From: a virus
Length of the DNA stretch: 21,456 nt
Reading direction: 5' to 3' (one strand)
Virus record (IMG/VR): IMGVR_UViG_3300044568_001844
Location: 1 to 21,456 of that record
Shown here: piece after piece, positions 1 through 6,026 of the stretch
Layout: each line of letters starts with the position of its first letter
Numbering within the stretch: the stretch's first letter is position 1
Notes under the pieces: generated by a model
What the model saw: the letters and a program-made list of their open reading frames with translations, nothing else
Told to the model about the DNA's origin: nothing
Databases searched by the model: none
Program-made: the position numbers and the translations under genes

Positions 1-10
1 ACCTAGGGGG

Positions 11-28
11 GCTATCGTCATCGATAGC
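11..28 (-). other. 7-bp inverted repeat at a transcript 5' end
   Basis: GCTATCG (11-17) and CGATAGC (22-28) pair perfectly around a 4-base loop. Read leftward, the stem begins 7 bases after the -10-like TACGCT at 40-35, so it would form the very 5' end of the next leftward transcript. The loop contains an ATG (21-19), opening a frame (Met-Thr-Ile-Ala-Pro-Leu-Gly) that runs off the window. There is no U-tract, so it is not a normal terminator. Confidence 0.5.
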
Positions 29-32
29 AGAC

Positions 33-42
33 TTAGCGTACC
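33..42 (-). promoter_or_regulatory. Leftward GGTACGCTAA promoter-like element
   Basis: On the minus strand this reads TGGTACGCTAAG, an extended -10 form (TG, one base, then TA-N3-T). It directly follows the stop of the HNH gene and faces the gene that continues beyond the left edge. It belongs to the recurrent 11-base family found at 4474, 5595, 6451, 6467, 7242, 7328, 7605 and 11944. No convincing -35 hexamer is visible. Confidence 0.55.
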
Positions 43-43
43 A

Positions 44-664
44 TCATTTATTCTTTGTTGACCAATATTTCTCATTTTCTTCAAGTTCTTCTTCGGTCGC
101 CAAAGTTTCGGGGTCGTGAGCTGACCATTCGTGCTCCGACAGGGGCAAGAACGGCTTAGTGCCATCGACCTTGCCGTCCTCACGCATGGGCCGCTTGCCA
201 TAGAACTTGTCGTTTGCTGCGTGCCAGCGGTGATGGCAGAACGCGCAGATCCGGTGAGCGTTACCCGGCTCGTTAGCCAGCGTGTTCTTATCGGGTCCGT
301 GATGCACGTCACCTTGCTTGTATGTGCCCTTACCGCCCTTCTCAGGCGTGATCTTATTGAAATTGCAACCGATGATCGGCGCTACACCGCCACCAGCGCT
401 CCTCAAGCCTGCCCACTCACACACCATGCCCTCAAAGATCGGGTACAGCATGGCAGCCCGCTTACGCCCTGTCGAAAGCACGTCGGTGATCTCGTCAGGC
501 TGAGCTACTGGGCGGCCTACTTCTCTCACCCAGTCCTCACTATCTTTGCCGTGCGATCCGTCAAAGCAACAACACTTATAACTTTCGCTGTCCTCAATAG
601 GTTGTAGGTCAAAACATTCCTCATGTAATCCGCAGATACAGCCCCAGCAAGCTTCAGCAATCAC
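44..664 (-). CDS. HNH endonuclease-like protein
   Basis: A 206-aa protein that probably cuts DNA in one of the roles HNH nucleases play in phages (packaging, recombination or homing). The C-terminal half has the HNH/treble-clef signature: His121-His122 (DVHHGPDKN), Asn135 (EPGNAHR), and Cys140-x2-Cys143 followed by HHRWH (His144, 145, 148) and Asn151. The Cys pair and the Cys at 100 may bind structural zinc. The N-terminus has a separate Cys cluster (6, 9, 11, 17, 31-33) that could bind a second metal; its role is unknown. The GTG start (664-662) shares bases with the TGA of the SNF2 gene (GTGA overlap), so the two are translationally coupled. The tail is acidic (EELEENEK). The HNH call is firm; the biological role is not known from sequence. 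Confidence 0.8.
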   Translation of the reverse strand: MIAEACWGCICGLHEECFDLQPIEDSESYKCCCFDGSHGKDSEDWVREVGRPVAQPDEITDVLSTGRKRAAMLYPIFEGMVCEWAGLRSAGGGVAPIIGCNFNKITPEKGGKGTYKQGDVHHGPDKNTLANEPGNAHRICAFCHHRWHAANDKFYGKRPMREDGKVDGTKPFLPLSEHEWSAHDPETLATEEELEENEKYWSTKNK

Positions 665-2583
665 AAGATCTCTCCGTTCTCAATAGCTTCGCGCAGATTC
701 ATCATCATGTCTTCCTTATCTTCTGTCATCTCATCAGAGAACTCACCAATAAGTTTCTCCTTACGATAAATAGTATTCGCCATCCACGTATCTATCGTGC
801 CGGGTATCCGGTAAACGTAAACGTCGGATTCTTCTATTTGACCCATGCGGGCGCTCCGAGCGTACGCTTGGTCGCGTTTTCCGGGGTTCCATTCTTCGTC
901 GAGGATGTGCGTCTTGGTGATGCTGGTCAGATTGAGCCCGACACCGCCAGTCTTGTAGTTGCACAGCAACACGTCCCACTTAGCCTCTTGCCCCTTGGCC
1001 CGGTAGAAGTTTGTCTTGATCTCTTTGCGCAGCTGCTCAGGTGTGTCGCCGTCGAGCCGCACCACACGTAAGCCAGCGTTACCTACCCGCTTCTCAAGCT
1101 CAGCTAGGGCCGTCTTGAATTGGCTAAACACGACCTGTCGATGCCCGTCTTTGTGAAATTGCTGAAGGTTGTCAAGAATGTAATCCATTTTGACTGACTC
1201 TTGCACCTCGTCGCCCACCTTGAACACGACGTTACCGTCTTCATCTTTAACCTCAATGCCACCAGCCCATACGTTTGCCTGACGCTTACGTGTCACGAGC
1301 GCGATGAGGTGCATAATCGTCATGCGTTGCCCACTGTCAAGCAGGATTTGAGCTGCTTTCGACAGCTGCCGTATAATCTTGAGCTGCTTAGCGTAGGCCA
1401 CGGGATCGAGGTCCACAGACACCACGTGTACGTGCTGTGGGGGTATCGTGACGTTCGCGTCGTCATACGTACGGGCCAAGAACCTACCCTCAATGAGCGG
1501 CTTAAGATTTTGCACAGCGCCCGGGCGAAACTCCCATTTGCCCGACAGATAGTTCTCTCGACAATAGGTAGACAAGAACTGATTAGCCGTCTTGAAAAGA
1601 ATTGGGTCGGATAGGTGCAGTAGCGAGTAGATATCCTCAGGGCTGTTCAAGATGGGTGTTCCTGTCGTGAACATGACATTCTTGACACTCTTAGTCTTCA
1701 AGAAGTCATCAAGCGGGTTGTCGTAACTGATTCGGGTAACGTCGCTGAACATCCAACCGCACGCAGGGCAGGGCTTAGGCACTTTCTTAGCCAGCGGGTG
1801 CAGCATGTCACCGTACAAGCCGTCAAGGTAGCCGCCACAGTCAGGGCACATGTTGTCTGCGAACGTCAACAGTTTGATGCCCTTAAAGTTGGTGCTCTGC
1901 GTGTTCTTGAGCGCGTGCGCCTCGTCAACAATGAGTGTGTCTGCTTGCCAACGTGTCAACTTAGCCAGCACGTCAGTGTCCCTGCGCCATATCTCGTAGT
2001 TCATAATGACCATGCCCTCGGGACGTGCCAATACCTCGTCAAGTATGACGTGACGGCGCTTAGGTGTCTTCTTGCTGAGTGTGACAATGTGCCGGTGAGG
2101 GGCGAGAGTCATCGCTTCGCCCGCCCACTGATCGCATATGTCGGCAGGTACTACGACAACTACCTTCTTAGCCTGCACGAGGTCGAGCCAGCCTATAGAT
2201 TGCCACGTCTTGCCGAGCCCGGGCACGTCGCCCAGTACCCAGCGTTTAGCGACAGCACCAAACATCACACCTTGCTTCTGGTGCGGCAGGATACCATCCC
2301 ACCACACGTGCCCGTCAGCGAGCATCTCAAAGTGTGCGCGCAGCTCGTCTACGCCAGCATTTACTAACTCAGCCTGATTGCGCCCTGCCTGTAGGCGCTC
2401 CTCACGCTCTAACTCTTTGCGGGCCTCGATAACTTCTTTGCGTAGGCGCTGATTCTCAGCATCACTCTTAGCGCGATCGAGAAGCAACGCTTCGAGCTCA
2501 GCAGCGCTGTTGTTAGCGCGCTCCTCGGCCCGTTGCCTCTCGATCTCAAGTTGAATCAGTCGCTGTCTAGCGTCCTCAGCCAT
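661..2583 (-). CDS. SNF2-family DNA helicase/ATPase
   Basis: A 640-aa superfamily 2 SNF2-type ATPase that would translocate on DNA during phage replication or repair. Residues 1-75 look like a charged coiled coil. Then come Walker A (VPGLGKT, about 120-126), Walker B/DEAH (VDEAHAL, about 219-225), motif III (TTGTP), a four-Cys zinc-ribbon insertion (CPDC about 246 and CPAC about 272) between motifs II and III, and the C-terminal helicase half with GGVGLNL and the motif VI region ARSARMGQ near 582. The frame is open further upstream to a GTG at 2631, but I choose the ATG at 2583. It overlaps the TGA of the preceding zinc protein (TGATG) and begins the coiled coil cleanly. The downstream HNH gene overlaps its stop. 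The family call is secure; the exact role is inference. Confidence 0.9.
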   Translation of the reverse strand: MAEDARQRLIQLEIERQRAEERANNSAAELEALLLDRAKSDAENQRLRKEVIEARKELEREERLQAGRNQAELVNAGVDELRAHFEMLADGHVWWDGILPHQKQGVMFGAVAKRWVLGDVPGLGKTWQSIGWLDLVQAKKVVVVVPADICDQWAGEAMTLAPHRHIVTLSKKTPKRRHVILDEVLARPEGMVIMNYEIWRRDTDVLAKLTRWQADTLIVDEAHALKNTQSTNFKGIKLLTFADNMCPDCGGYLDGLYGDMLHPLAKKVPKPCPACGWMFSDVTRISYDNPLDDFLKTKSVKNVMFTTGTPILNSPEDIYSLLHLSDPILFKTANQFLSTYCRENYLSGKWEFRPGAVQNLKPLIEGRFLARTYDDANVTIPPQHVHVVSVDLDPVAYAKQLKIIRQLSKAAQILLDSGQRMTIMHLIALVTRKRQANVWAGGIEVKDEDGNVVFKVGDEVQESVKMDYILDNLQQFHKDGHRQVVFSQFKTALAELEKRVGNAGLRVVRLDGDTPEQLRKEIKTNFYRAKGQEAKWDVLLCNYKTGGVGLNLTSITKTHILDEEWNPGKRDQAYARSARMGQIEESDVYVYRIPGTIDTWMANTIYRKEKLIGEFSDEMTEDKEDMMMNLREAIENGEIL

Positions 2584-2777
2584 CAGAAAGCAGCCCACGC
2601 ATCCTCGGTGTGTTTGCCACACTGAGGGCACGTGAAAGCAAAGTAGTAGCCGTCAGCGTCGCCCACAGCCTGAACAGTTACCTGCTCATTGAAGTCACAC
2701 ACGGGGTCATCGCCGCTTTTCAGCCACGCTTCACACTCAAACATCACATAAGTTTCGTGCTCAAAATCATGCACCAT
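2583..2777 (-). CDS. Small zinc-finger-like protein
   Basis: A 64-aa protein of unknown function. Its C-terminus has a Cys-Pro-x-Cys-Gly knuckle (FTCPQCGKH), with two more cysteines upstream (Cys15 in FECEAW and Cys27), which could together bind one zinc ion. ATG at 2777-2775 is preceded by a good ribosome-binding site (TAGGAGAAAACCGAC). The stop overlaps the SNF2 start, so it belongs to the same leftward operon. A role alongside the helicase is only inferred from position. Confidence 0.7.
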   Translation of the reverse strand: MVHDFEHETYVMFECEAWLKSGDDPVCDFNEQVTVQAVGDADGYYFAFTCPQCGKHTEDAWAAF

Positions 2778-2789
2778 GTCGGTTTTCTC

Positions 2790-3266
2790 CTAGTCGGTTT
2801 CGGTGAGTACATCGTACCAGTCAGGCCGATCGCTGACCTGCTGCAATTCGTAGGCCAACGCTGCCAGCGAGCCAGCCAGTGTGCCTATCTGCTCTGCAAC
2901 CTTCTTAATAGGTAGGTCGCGGTTTATCACTAGGGCGCTCAGAGCCTGTCCTACGGCTTCATGTTGCTTGTTCCAGACAGCCACAACGTCGTCAGCCTGC
3001 TTAGCGCTGACCGTGTAATCTACGTCAGCGTGCTTGCTGGCAACTCGGCGTGAGCCATTTAGTCCATCCGTTCTGTCGATGGTCCAAAGGACCGGATACG
3101 AGCCGTCCAGCTGCACGACCGAGCCAGCGTCGCGCAGGGCGACCCTCACAGAATTATGAGAGCGCCCTACGAGAGCTGCTACGTCAGCAGTCGTGGCAGG
3201 TTGCCCGATACTTGCCAGTGCTTCGCGCACCTGAAACTTGAGCCTGTCGCTCACGTAAACGGTCAT
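2790..3266 (-). CDS. Winged-helix DNA-binding-like protein
   Basis: A 158-aa protein. Residues about 8-65 look like a winged helix: QVREALASIGQPATTADVAA then LVGRSHNSVRVAL as recognition helix, then a wing ending YPVLWTI. The C-terminal half is helical (residues 85-145) with no recognised domain. The frame extends upstream to a TTG at 3290, but the ATG at 3266 is far better. It has AAGGAGAGAACG just upstream and overlaps the TGA of the preceding gene (ATGA). It could regulate the leftward operon or act in DNA replication. The fold is likely; the function is unknown. Confidence 0.72.
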   Translation of the reverse strand: MTVYVSDRLKFQVREALASIGQPATTADVAALVGRSHNSVRVALRDAGSVVQLDGSYPVLWTIDRTDGLNGSRRVASKHADVDYTVSAKQADDVVAVWNKQHEAVGQALSALVINRDLPIKKVAEQIGTLAGSLAALAYELQQVSDRPDWYDVLTETD

Positions 3267-3454
3267 TCGTTCTCTCCTTCGTGTGTCCAATACTTGTTCG
3301 AGCAGTCAAGGCACATGCCCAATTCTTCAGTGTGAATATCTGAGTCGATTGGCACGCCGCAGTGATCGCACGGCGTAGTGGCGGCTTGCTTGCCTATTAG
3401 TAGGCGTGGATCGAATCCCCCATCGGGAGAGACTCGGTTAGTGATTTCGTTCAT
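3263..3454 (-). CDS. Small zinc-ribbon protein
   Basis: A 63-aa protein with two Cys-x2-Cys knuckles, TPCDHCG (about 29-32) and GMCLDCS (about 48-51), spaced as in a compact zinc ribbon. The ATG at 3454-3452 has GAAAGGACAACGC in front. It overlaps the stop of the gene before it and the start of the gene after it (ATGA at both ends). Small zinc ribbons are common in phage early operons. No specific function can be assigned. Confidence 0.72.
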   Translation of the reverse strand: MNEITNRVSPDGGFDPRLLIGKQAATTPCDHCGVPIDSDIHTEELGMCLDCSNKYWTHEGENE

Positions 3455-3621
3455 GCGTTGTCCTTTCTTCGGTCCAATTCAGCGGTAATCTCGTCGGCCT
3501 GTGCCCGCCACTTGTCGCGCTCTTTCTGTGTCGCGTAGTTGTCGGGTAGCACAGACCCGCGCAGTAAGCGCGTACGGTCTGCGGTCAGTTCGTAAATGCC
3601 GCGCTTCGTGAGGTCAGTCAC
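3451..3621 (-). CDS. Small hypothetical protein (56 aa)
   Basis: A charged, helical 56-aa protein (MTDLTKRGIYELTADRT at the N-terminus; KERDKWRAQADEITAELDRR near the C-terminus). The second half reads as an amphipathic helix or short coiled coil. The GTG start (3621-3619) shares bases with the TGA of the upstream gene (GTGA) and its TGA overlaps the next ATG (ATGA). This tight double overlap, filling the gap exactly, is the main evidence that it is real. There is no recognisable family. Confidence 0.7.
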   Translation of the reverse strand: MTDLTKRGIYELTADRTRLLRGSVLPDNYATQKERDKWRAQADEITAELDRRKDNA

Positions 3622-3896
3622 GCGCGCTTGCCTAGGCTGTCGAGAGCTGCCCGCGTACCCTCAAAGCCGGGAATCTCGGCAGGCTCGTTGCCCGTGTGCA
3701 TCACGTCATGTTGCCATTCTTCGTTCTCGTCGAATGCCCGTGTGCTTGTCCATACTGAGCCGTCCGGCGTGACTCTGCGAATCTCCACGTTTTCGCGGGT
3801 CCACAGAATCACCACCGGGCTACCGTCAGCATGTGTGTAAATGTCCATAGGTGAATAAGCCTCTAAGTGCTTACGCTGCGCTTCAGTGAGCTGCAT
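3618..3896 (-). CDS. Hypothetical protein (92 aa)
   Basis: A 92-aa protein with no recognised domain. The middle (VVILWTRENVEIRRVTPDG) looks like two beta strands; the rest is charged and helical. ATG at 3896 is preceded by AGGGGAGATC, a strong ribosome-binding site. The 3' end overlaps the 56-aa gene. It is part of the same leftward polycistron. Confidence 0.68.
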   Translation of the reverse strand: MQLTEAQRKHLEAYSPMDIYTHADGSPVVILWTRENVEIRRVTPDGSVWTSTRAFDENEEWQHDVMHTGNEPAEIPGFEGTRAALDSLGKRA

Positions 3897-3905
3897 GATC
3901 TCCCC

Positions 3906-4412
3906 TTAGTCTCGGTCTGTCTTGAAGTCGAGCAGCTGGCAGAACGTGGTGACGAAACGCTCGGCGATGACGTAAAGCGCAAACCCGGCTTGCTGGTTCA
4001 TGTCCGAATTCTCGTCTACCCAGACTTCGATGTCTTCGTTATACGCGCACAGGTCTACGAACGTCTCCCAAATGTCGTGCGTGTAGATGGGTAGCGCTTC
4101 GTTCGCTACTTGGTTTACGTCGAGCGGCTCGTCGTTGTTGTTGAGCCATTCGAGAATGTAGTAGCGCAGGTCGTCGAGCAGCTCAGCGCCCTTGCTACTG
4201 AGTGACGAAGGTGAAGCGCTGTCGATGATGCTCGCCATGTAGTAGGCGTTGATGCTTTTCAGCCATGCCTGCCGCGCGTCGATCGTGGAGTCTGCCACGG
4301 CTACTGAGCACAGCCAATCTGCCGGGCTCTGGTAACGCACGTGCCCGCACAGATCGCATACGCCCACGGTGTCGCCGAAGCGGTGGTCAAGGTTTGTTTC
4401 TGTCGTTGTCAT
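3906..4412 (-). CDS. Hypothetical acidic protein, first gene of the leftward operon
   Basis: A 168-aa acidic protein. A Cys-Asp-Leu-Cys knuckle (VGVCDLCGHVRY) sits near the N-terminus and could be half a zinc site. The remainder is helical, with no recognised family. I choose the ATG at 4412 over an upstream TTG at 4454 because the TTG lies in the hairpin-rich leader and gives an unlike N-terminus; neither start has a strong Shine-Dalgarno. It is the first gene after the promoter-like element at 4474-4484, with a leader of about 58 bases. Confidence 0.7.
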   Translation of the reverse strand: MTTTETNLDHRFGDTVGVCDLCGHVRYQSPADWLCSVAVADSTIDARQAWLKSINAYYMASIIDSASPSSLSSKGAELLDDLRYYILEWLNNNDEPLDVNQVANEALPIYTHDIWETFVDLCAYNEDIEVWVDENSDMNQQAGFALYVIAERFVTTFCQLLDFKTDRD

Positions 4413-4438
4413 GTCGGTTTCTTTCTGTGTCGTCCTAC

Positions 4439-4467
4439 CGGCTAAGCCGTGCAAGCCCGGATGGGCT
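4439..4467 (-). other. Two small hairpins in the mRNA leader
   Basis: Within the predicted leader of the 168-aa gene lie AGCCC/GGGCT (4454-4467, loop GGAT on the plus strand) and CGGC/GCCG (4439-4449, loop TAA). The first starts about 10 bases after the -10-like box. They may stabilise the 5' end, as similar hairpins follow the other leftward promoters. Confidence 0.4.
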
Positions 4468-4473
4468 CACGCA

Positions 4474-4490
4474 ATTAGTGTACCACTAAT
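4474..4490 (-). promoter_or_regulatory. Leftward promoter within a pseudo-palindrome
   Basis: The minus strand reads GTGGTACACTAAT, a TG-extended -10 of the recurrent family. The element lies in ATTAGTG-TAC-CACTAAT (4474-4490), an imperfect 17-base palindrome, so it may double as an operator. It would drive the large leftward operon (4412 down to 44). The usual -35 position falls on the GCACATATT repeats just upstream. Confidence 0.55.
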
Positions 4491-4494
4491 GCGC

Positions 4495-4572
4495 GCACAT
4501 ATTGTGCACATATTCCAAAACTAATGCAAAAAAAGTTTTGCCCCGAGTTTCCGGTACATATGTGCACATATG
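4495..4572. repeat. Iteron-like GCACATAT repeats with 16-bp palindrome
   Basis: GCACATATT occurs at 4495-4503 and 4506-4514 (11-base period). GTACATATG occurs at 4554-4562 and GCACATATG at 4564-4572 (10-base period). The second pair forms a perfect 16-base palindrome, CATATGTGCACATATG (4557-4572). Between the pairs lie CAAAACT/AGTTTTG (4516-4522, 4534-4540), an inverted repeat; GTTTTGCCC is repeated at 4535 and 4594. The stretch is AT-rich and non-coding. It could be an operator for the leftward promoter or a replication-origin element. Sequence alone does not decide. Confidence 0.55.
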
Positions 4573-4607
4573 AACGAATATTGGGGCGCACACGTTTTGC
4601 CCGTATA

Positions 4608-4652
4608 AATAACACCCGGTATGCTCCATCAAGGAGCATCCCGGGTGTTATT
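4608..4652. terminator. Long hairpin, likely terminator or transcript boundary
   Basis: AATAACACCCGG (4608-4619) pairs with CCGGGTGTTATT (4641-4652), and inside it ATGCTCC (4621-4627) pairs with GGAGCAT (4633-4639) around ATCAA. The outer A/T-rich ends act as short U-tracts on either strand. It closes the left side of the non-coding region 4653-4832 and separates it from the main leftward promoter. Confidence 0.65.
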
Positions 4653-4832
4653 CAGTAAGAGAATAGACCGAGGCGCTCCCCGCCTAGGGGCGGTCGCGCT
4701 CGGTCGGTGAGCTGCTCAGGTGCTCGGGGGCCCAGCTGCTCAGTCGGGAATAGCCAGCGAAGACCGGTCAAGCGTCCGAGATCGCGGAAGCCGGAGCGTG
4801 CAGGCAGCCAGTTAGTCCACTTGCTTCCTAAG
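4653..4832 (-). ncRNA. Candidate structured non-coding RNA region
   Basis: About 180 bases between two terminator hairpins, headed by a copy of the ACAAGTGG-type upstream repeat. On the minus strand it contains a strong hairpin (GACCGAG near 4706 with CTCGGTC near 4673, with GCGC and CCGCC/GGCGG inside) and a directly repeated CTGAGCAGCT about 24 bases apart. A 64-codon open frame (4652-4846) crosses it, but it would start with GTG without a ribosome-binding site. Its N-terminus would also be encoded by a repeat that is non-coding elsewhere, so I treat the region as RNA or control sequence. No tRNA-like T-arm is visible. Confidence 0.35.
4809..4831 (-). repeat. Diverged copy of the upstream element
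   Basis: On the minus strand TTAGGAAGCAAGTGGACTAA is followed by CTGGCTGCCTGCACG. It matches the copies at 5629-5657 and 6491-6515 with a few changes, but here GGTACGCTAAT does not follow. It lies immediately after the clamp-gene terminator. Confidence 0.6.
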
Positions 4833-4845
4833 CCCGCCGACAGCA

Positions 4846-4879
4846 CTAAACCCCCAGCCGGGGGTGACTGGGGGTTTAG
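4846..4879 (-). terminator. Terminator after the clamp gene
   Basis: CTAAACCCCCAG (4846-4857) and CTGGGGGTTTAG (4868-4879) form a perfect 12-base stem with a 10-base loop. It lies about 24 bases beyond the stop of the leftward clamp-like gene. The U-tract is short (GGGGGTTTAG), as often seen in actinophage terminators. Confidence 0.7.
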
Positions 4880-4885
4880 GCAGCT

Positions 4886-4915
4886 GCTAGCGCGGGATAG
4901 GGTTAGCGCGCTAGC
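4886..4915. repeat. 9-bp inverted repeat over the clamp gene stop
   Basis: GCTAGCGCG (4886-4894) and CGCGCTAGC (4907-4915) are exact inverted copies around 12 bases. The right arm lies in the last codons of the clamp-like gene, so the gene's end and a possible 3' RNA hairpin share sequence. Confidence 0.45.
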
Positions 4916-5547
4916 AAGTTTGGTTGAATCAGCAGCTCGATTGTGCTGAGCCCGTCTTTCGACTGCTGACTGCAGATCAGCGGCCCGGGCTTGTCACTCA
5001 GGCCGATTGTATTCTGCATACGCCACACGCCGAAGCGCTTAGCAGGTGTGAGCCCTGCATCGACAGGCAGCATCAACTTGGTGAGCGTAGCGAGCAGCTC
5101 AGCCCGGAATGACTGCGGCACGTGAGTTACGGGCTCGTCACTGAGTTCCGGGTATAGCCGGTCCATCGGCGGGAATTGACCGGCGATAGCCGTAGTCCCC
5201 ATAGAGTGACCGGAGCGCTCGTTAGAGATCGTGAGCACGTTGCCCTCGACAGTGAGCACATTCTCAGTAGCGAAGCGCTCTTTTTTGACCGTGGCATAGA
5301 AGCCGCTGAGCCATTTAGCCGGGAGCAGCGCGCTCACGTCGGGAGCGTCTACGGGAATAGTCAGGCGTGCCGCTTGGTAGCGGTCCGTCGAATACGCGCG
5401 TAGTTGACCGCCGGTAACGATTACCTGTATGCCAGTTAGCACGGGGGTTACGTCGGCGTTAGACGTGCAATTTGACAGGCTGGCAATAGCGCCCAACTCG
5501 TCGGTTGTGAGCGTGATCGATACGCGCTCGGTTGTGTCGGTTGTCAT
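4903..5547 (-). CDS. Sliding-clamp-like protein (DnaN-related)
   Basis: A 214-aa protein resembling part of the bacterial beta clamp. TPVLTGIQVIVTGG then AYSTDRYQAARLTIP matches the strand and TDRYRLA-type loop of a DnaN domain. IELLIQPN at the extreme C-terminus resembles the final strand of DnaN. Clamps tether the polymerase to DNA and form rings around it. DnaN has three domains in about 370 residues, whereas this protein has room for about two, closer to T4 gp45-sized clamps. ATG at 5547-5545 is preceded by weak AGAGAATGGG. The gene stands alone between its own promoter element and terminator. The clamp relation is likely; ring formation is inference. Confidence 0.72.
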   Translation of the reverse strand: MTTDTTERVSITLTTDELGAIASLSNCTSNADVTPVLTGIQVIVTGGQLRAYSTDRYQAARLTIPVDAPDVSALLPAKWLSGFYATVKKERFATENVLTVEGNVLTISNERSGHSMGTTAIAGQFPPMDRLYPELSDEPVTHVPQSFRAELLATLTKLMLPVDAGLTPAKRFGVWRMQNTIGLSDKPGPLICSQQSKDGLSTIELLIQPNLLAR

Positions 5548-5567
5548 AAGAATTACCCATTCTCTAA

Positions 5568-5593
5568 ATGTGCCTGTCGGTTTACTGGCACAT
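5568..5593 (-). other. 5' leader hairpin of the clamp transcript
   Basis: ATGTGCC (5568-5574) pairs with GGCACAT (5587-5593) around 12 bases. It begins 4 bases after the -10-like box, so it would lie at the extreme 5' end of the mRNA, 20 bases before the start codon. Confidence 0.5.
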
Positions 5594-5594
5594 G

Positions 5595-5605
5595 ATTAGC
5601 GTACC
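5595..5605 (-). promoter_or_regulatory. Leftward promoter-like element for the clamp gene
   Basis: The minus strand reads GTGTGGTACGCTAATCATG, an exact copy of the 11-base consensus with an extended -10 TG. It lies about 50 bases before the clamp-gene start and downstream of the repeat at 5629-5657. Confidence 0.6.
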
Positions 5606-5628
5606 ACACTTCTGAGCTGCGCGAGCGA

Positions 5629-5657
5629 GCAGCCAGACAGTTCCACTTGTTTCCTAA
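5629..5657 (-). repeat. Upstream element with ACAAGTGG core
   Basis: The minus strand reads TTAGGAAACAAGTGGAACTG, then TCTGGCTGC. It shares 18-20 identical bases with the copy at 6491-6515. It sits between the terminator of the previous unit and the promoter element, 37 bases before GGTACGCTAAT. It may be an activator or repressor site. Confidence 0.65.
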
Positions 5658-5684
5658 CCCCCGGAGGGAAAATTTAGCTGCACG

Positions 5685-5710
5685 AAAAACTCCCCCATTT
5701 CTGGGGGAGT
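5685..5710 (-). terminator. Intrinsic terminator after the SSB unit
   Basis: Read leftward, ACTCCCCCA-GAAA-TGGGGGAGT is followed by TTTTTC. It is a GC-rich perfect stem with a GNRA loop and U-tract, about 12 bases after the last small gene. Confidence 0.85.
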
Positions 5711-5721
5711 CTCTCGGCGGA

Positions 5722-5820
5722 TCAACTTTCGCAATCGTGCCCGTAGTACCATTCGCTCGCGTCTTCCGCGTCTGTGAGGTCGAATTGCCTATTGCATTCG
5801 ACACACACGGGAGACCTCAT
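5722..5820 (-). CDS. Tiny Cys-containing protein (32 aa)
   Basis: Thirty-two codons, starting MRSPVCVECNRQFD and ending WYYGHDCES. The CxxC pair plus the later His-Asp-Cys look like a minimal zinc knuckle. The ATG overlaps the TGA of the preceding gene (ATGA), and the frame ends just before an intrinsic terminator. Real-gene status rests on this placement and on the metal-binding pattern. Function unknown. Confidence 0.55.
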   Translation of the reverse strand: MRSPVCVECNRQFDLTDAEDASEWYYGHDCES

Positions 5821-5981
5821 TCGTCTACCTCACTCTCAAAGTCTGCGGCCTCAATGCGATAGGCGATTGGGTCACAGTAAAACAGAATTTTAGCGGGTAG
5901 GAATTCCAGCGATCCGATTTTGTAAGGCTCGTAGCATTCGTTTAGCATTTCGTCGAATTTTTCATTTCGTTCGGTAGTCAT
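5817..5981 (-). CDS. Small hypothetical protein (54 aa)
   Basis: An acidic 54-aa protein (MTTERNEKFDEMLNECYEPY at the start; ends FESEVDE) with a hydrophobic central stretch (FLPAKILFYC). ATG at 5981 has AGGAGAAAATT directly upstream, a strong ribosome-binding site, and follows a hairpin (5999-6020) after SSB. The next tiny gene overlaps its stop. No family recognised. Confidence 0.72.
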   Translation of the reverse strand: MTTERNEKFDEMLNECYEPYKIGSLEFLPAKILFYCDPIAYRIEAADFESEVDE

Positions 5982-5998
5982 AATTTTCTCCTAAGTGT

Positions 5999-6020
5999 GG
6001 GGCCCGGTCTCCCGGGCCCC
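5999..6020 (-). other. Intercistronic GNRA hairpin after SSB
   Basis: GGGGCCCGG/CCGGGCCCC is a perfect 9-base stem with loop GAGA on the transcribed (minus) strand. It sits 6 bases after the SSB stop and 17 bases before the next ATG, with no U-tract. It is more like an mRNA stability or processing element than a full terminator. The hairpin at 6716-6739 has the same design. Confidence 0.6.
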
Positions 6021-6026
6021 AGTCGG

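Noticed and set aside
131-607. Plus-strand frame opposite the HNH gene
   Set aside because: No Shine-Dalgarno, low-quality hydrophobic product, and it lies opposite a gene with clear HNH residues.
2584-2631. Longer SNF2 N-terminus from GTG 2631
   Set aside because: It would lie wholly inside the zinc protein gene. The ATG at 2583 has the TGATG overlap seen across this operon.
4653-4832. tRNA gene in the structured region
   Set aside because: No T-arm consensus (GGTTCGAAT type), no acceptor-length pairing and no CCA-like end in either strand.
4652-4846. 64-codon minus-strand frame as a protein gene
   Set aside because: GTG start with no ribosome-binding site, overlaps a repeat and a terminator arm that are non-coding elsewhere, and has an Arg/Pro/Gly-rich product typical of chance frames in GC-rich structured DNA.
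5553-5804. 83-codon minus frame between clamp and small genes
   Set aside because: It spans the terminator, repeat and promoter of two units and overlaps a better 32-aa gene in another frame.
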